This document shows positions 4,920 through 6,298 of a stretch of 6,298 nucleotides of DNA, piece by piece (the first letter of the stretch is position 1; the number at the start of each line of letters is the position of its first letter). The DNA lies in the NCBI GenBank assembly GCA_030670165.1, contig DAOVCF010000118.1, positions 1 through 6,298 on the forward strand, read 5' to 3'. A program made the position numbers and the translations under genes. The DNA comes from Candidatus Stahliibacteriota bacterium (GTDB lineage: Bacteria > Hydrothermota > Tepidihabitantia > B3-TA06). The notes beneath the pieces were generated by a model, which was not told where the DNA came from, did no database searches, and worked only from the letters and a program-made list of their open reading frames with translations.

Positions 4920-6298
4920 ATGAGATTACTCCTTATATTATTGTCCTCGATTCTTACCCCCCACGATGAGATCCTTGTCTTTGAGCCTGGACGAAGCGAG
5001 TATCCATTGATCTATACTCCTGTGGTGGAAGGGACGTTTGAGATGGAGTTTCTCGATTCCGGATATGAGGTTAAGGATGGAATCCTTTACCTTGAGACAC
5101 CACCTGCTGAGACCTTGATGGTGAAGGCCCGCTACATGAGCCTTGCAGATACCGCAATGGCTCCGGTAGGAATCCACGAGCCAACTACCCAAACCCGCTT
5201 CCTATCCGACTCGGTTTCAAGAAGGCCACCGGTGCAAACACGGGAGGCTTTGGAGGTGCACGGATCAAAGACCTTTTCCATATCGGTAAACGAGAAGGGG
5301 GTGAGCGATCTTGACCAGGGGCTTTCGGTTAATGTATCAGGCGAGCTTTCAGGGGTTGACGTGGATGCCTGCATTACCGACGAAGAGGGAGCGTTTGTAC
5401 CCGAAGGCACGACCGAACGAATCGAGGAATTTGACAGGATCGCAATAGGGCTTTCACAGGATCAATGGAAGCTTTCCATGGGCGATCTTGACCTTGTCCA
5501 TCCACTGCAGGGCTACGGTGCGATCGAGCGAAGATTGCAAGGCGCAACAGGAGAGGTTTCGTTTAACAGATTCAAAACATCAGGCGCGTTCGGCATAGAC
5601 GGTTCAAAACAGGGGCATGAGGTATTAAAGACCGAAGACGGCAAACAAGGGCCTTATTTTATCGGGGCAAGGGATTCGGATCAGCCCGTGATCCCGGGGA
5701 GCGAACGGGTGTACCTGAACGGCAGGCTCATGGAGAGGGGTATCAAAAAGGACTACGTCATTGATTACTCGACCGGAGAGCTAACCTTTACAAATTATCG
5801 AAGGATAGATGCGACGTCGAGATTGGAAGCAGACTACAACTATGCAGGCTCAGACTACCGCTCGAACAACGAGCTTGCAGGGTTTAGCTTAGGCCCTTTC
5901 GAGGGGCTTTTCTATCGTGAGGCGGATTCCCGAATACATCTCTTTCACTCCTGGTCGCAAGAGCAGCAGGCGGTATTGGATACCGCGAAAGGCGGCGAGG
6001 CGGTGCTTGCAGGCGGACGTTTTATCGGCGAAAACAAGGGGAGCTATGTGATCGAGGACGACCACTACGTATGGACTGGACCCAACGCAGGCGATTATGA
6101 GGTAAGCTTCAGAAAGGTCGCGGACACCGAAGGTGACTACGCGCTCGATCCTGATTCAGGCTTCTTCCGCTATCTTGGACCGGATGCGGGCGACTACCGG
6201 GCCGAGATACTCACCACCCTGCCCTCGCGCGAGGAGGCGGTATTCCTATCCCTTGATGAAGACATAGGACCTTTGAATCTTTCCGTCTCCACCATAGG
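4920..6298 (+). CDS. Large surface/outer-membrane protein with SprA-like modules, C-terminus cut off
   Basis: Partial: 459 residues, open at the right edge. The start MRLLLILLSSILT is a short signal peptide, so the protein is exported. AAGG abuts the ATG with no spacing, so initiation probably relies on coupling to the gene that ends 9 bases upstream. Residues 264-308 carry a module known to me from SprA and related large FCB-group proteins: VYLNGRLMERG, then KKDYVIDYSTGELTFT and a closing SRLEADYNY. From about 387 a second repeat type appears, GPNAGDY (387-393), GDY (405-407) and GPDAGDY (420-426), with SGFFRYLGP in between. Beta-rich sequence with few cysteines (one seen). In SprA the whole protein is a giant outer-membrane translocon; related proteins in uncultured phyla have no assigned function. 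Family assignment is from remembered motifs, and the missing C-terminus (barrel or sorting domain) would decide it. Confidence 0.8.
   Translation, partial: MRLLLILLSSILTPHDEILVFEPGRSEYPLIYTPVVEGTFEMEFLDSGYEVKDGILYLETPPAETLMVKARYMSLADTAMAPVGIHEPTTQTRFLSDSVSRRPPVQTREALEVHGSKTFSISVNEKGVSDLDQGLSVNVSGELSGVDVDACITDEEGAFVPEGTTERIEEFDRIAIGLSQDQWKLSMGDLDLVHPLQGYGAIERRLQGATGEVSFNRFKTSGAFGIDGSKQGHEVLKTEDGKQGPYFIGARDSDQPVIPGSERVYLNGRLMERGIKKDYVIDYSTGELTFTNYRRIDATSRLEADYNYAGSDYRSNNELAGFSLGPFEGLFYREADSRIHLFHSWSQEQQAVLDTAKGGEAVLAGGRFIGENKGSYVIEDDHYVWTGPNAGDYEVSFRKVADTEGDYALDPDSGFFRYLGPDAGDYRAEILTTLPSREEAVFLSLDEDIGPLNLSVSTI

Noticed and set aside
4296..4922. Single gene with an in-frame stop or read-through joining the propeller-like and SprA-like proteins
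   Set aside because: Both are in the same frame with one TAA between them, but the second begins with its own ATG and signal peptide, which would make no sense inside a fusion.
4938..5410. Minus-strand open frames within the SprA-like gene
   Set aside because: They lie opposite a continuous coding frame of 459 codons and show no motifs.

Overview
The window looks like part of the chromosome of a Gram-negative bacterium. Evidence for an outer membrane: a Spy/CpxP-like periplasmic protein, a small protein ending in an aromatic residue like outer-membrane barrels, and the start of a large surface protein with modules resembling SprA. An M6-type protease fused to FG-GAP-type calcium-loop repeats, next to SprA-like proteins, suggests a poorly cultured lineage of the FCB/WOR-3 kind. 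That placement is inferred from gene style only; there is no rRNA or other phylogenetic marker here.

Left block (1-2783, all minus strand). Read in the direction of transcription it holds a strong sigma70-type promoter, tRNA-Arg(ACG), tadA, tRNA-Ser(CGA), and then a secreted M6 metalloprotease that runs off the left edge. TadA is the deaminase that makes inosine at the wobble position of tRNA-Arg(ACG). The enzyme therefore lies 35 bases downstream of the gene for its own substrate, apparently behind the same promoter.

Middle (2747-3056). About 310 bases without a gene, packed with palindromic elements. They include two copies of a 39-base hairpin unit whose differences preserve base pairing, a CCCTCTGGGAGAG-type palindrome, and two GC-rich hairpin modules.

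Centre right (3057-4251, minus strand). A Spy/CpxP-like LTxxQ protein is followed by a small putative outer-membrane barrel protein. Between them an intrinsic terminator overlaps a near-consensus promoter. A 9-base complement of the barrel gene's ribosome binding site sits in that promoter's spacer, so only read-through RNA would carry it.

Right block (4268-6298, plus strand). A divergent promoter is placed so that transcription should begin at, or within a base or two of, the ATG of a propeller-like exported protein, which would give a leaderless mRNA. Nine bases after its stop begins a large SprA-like surface protein that leaves the window on the right. The pair probably forms one transcription unit for an envelope or surface structure of unknown function.
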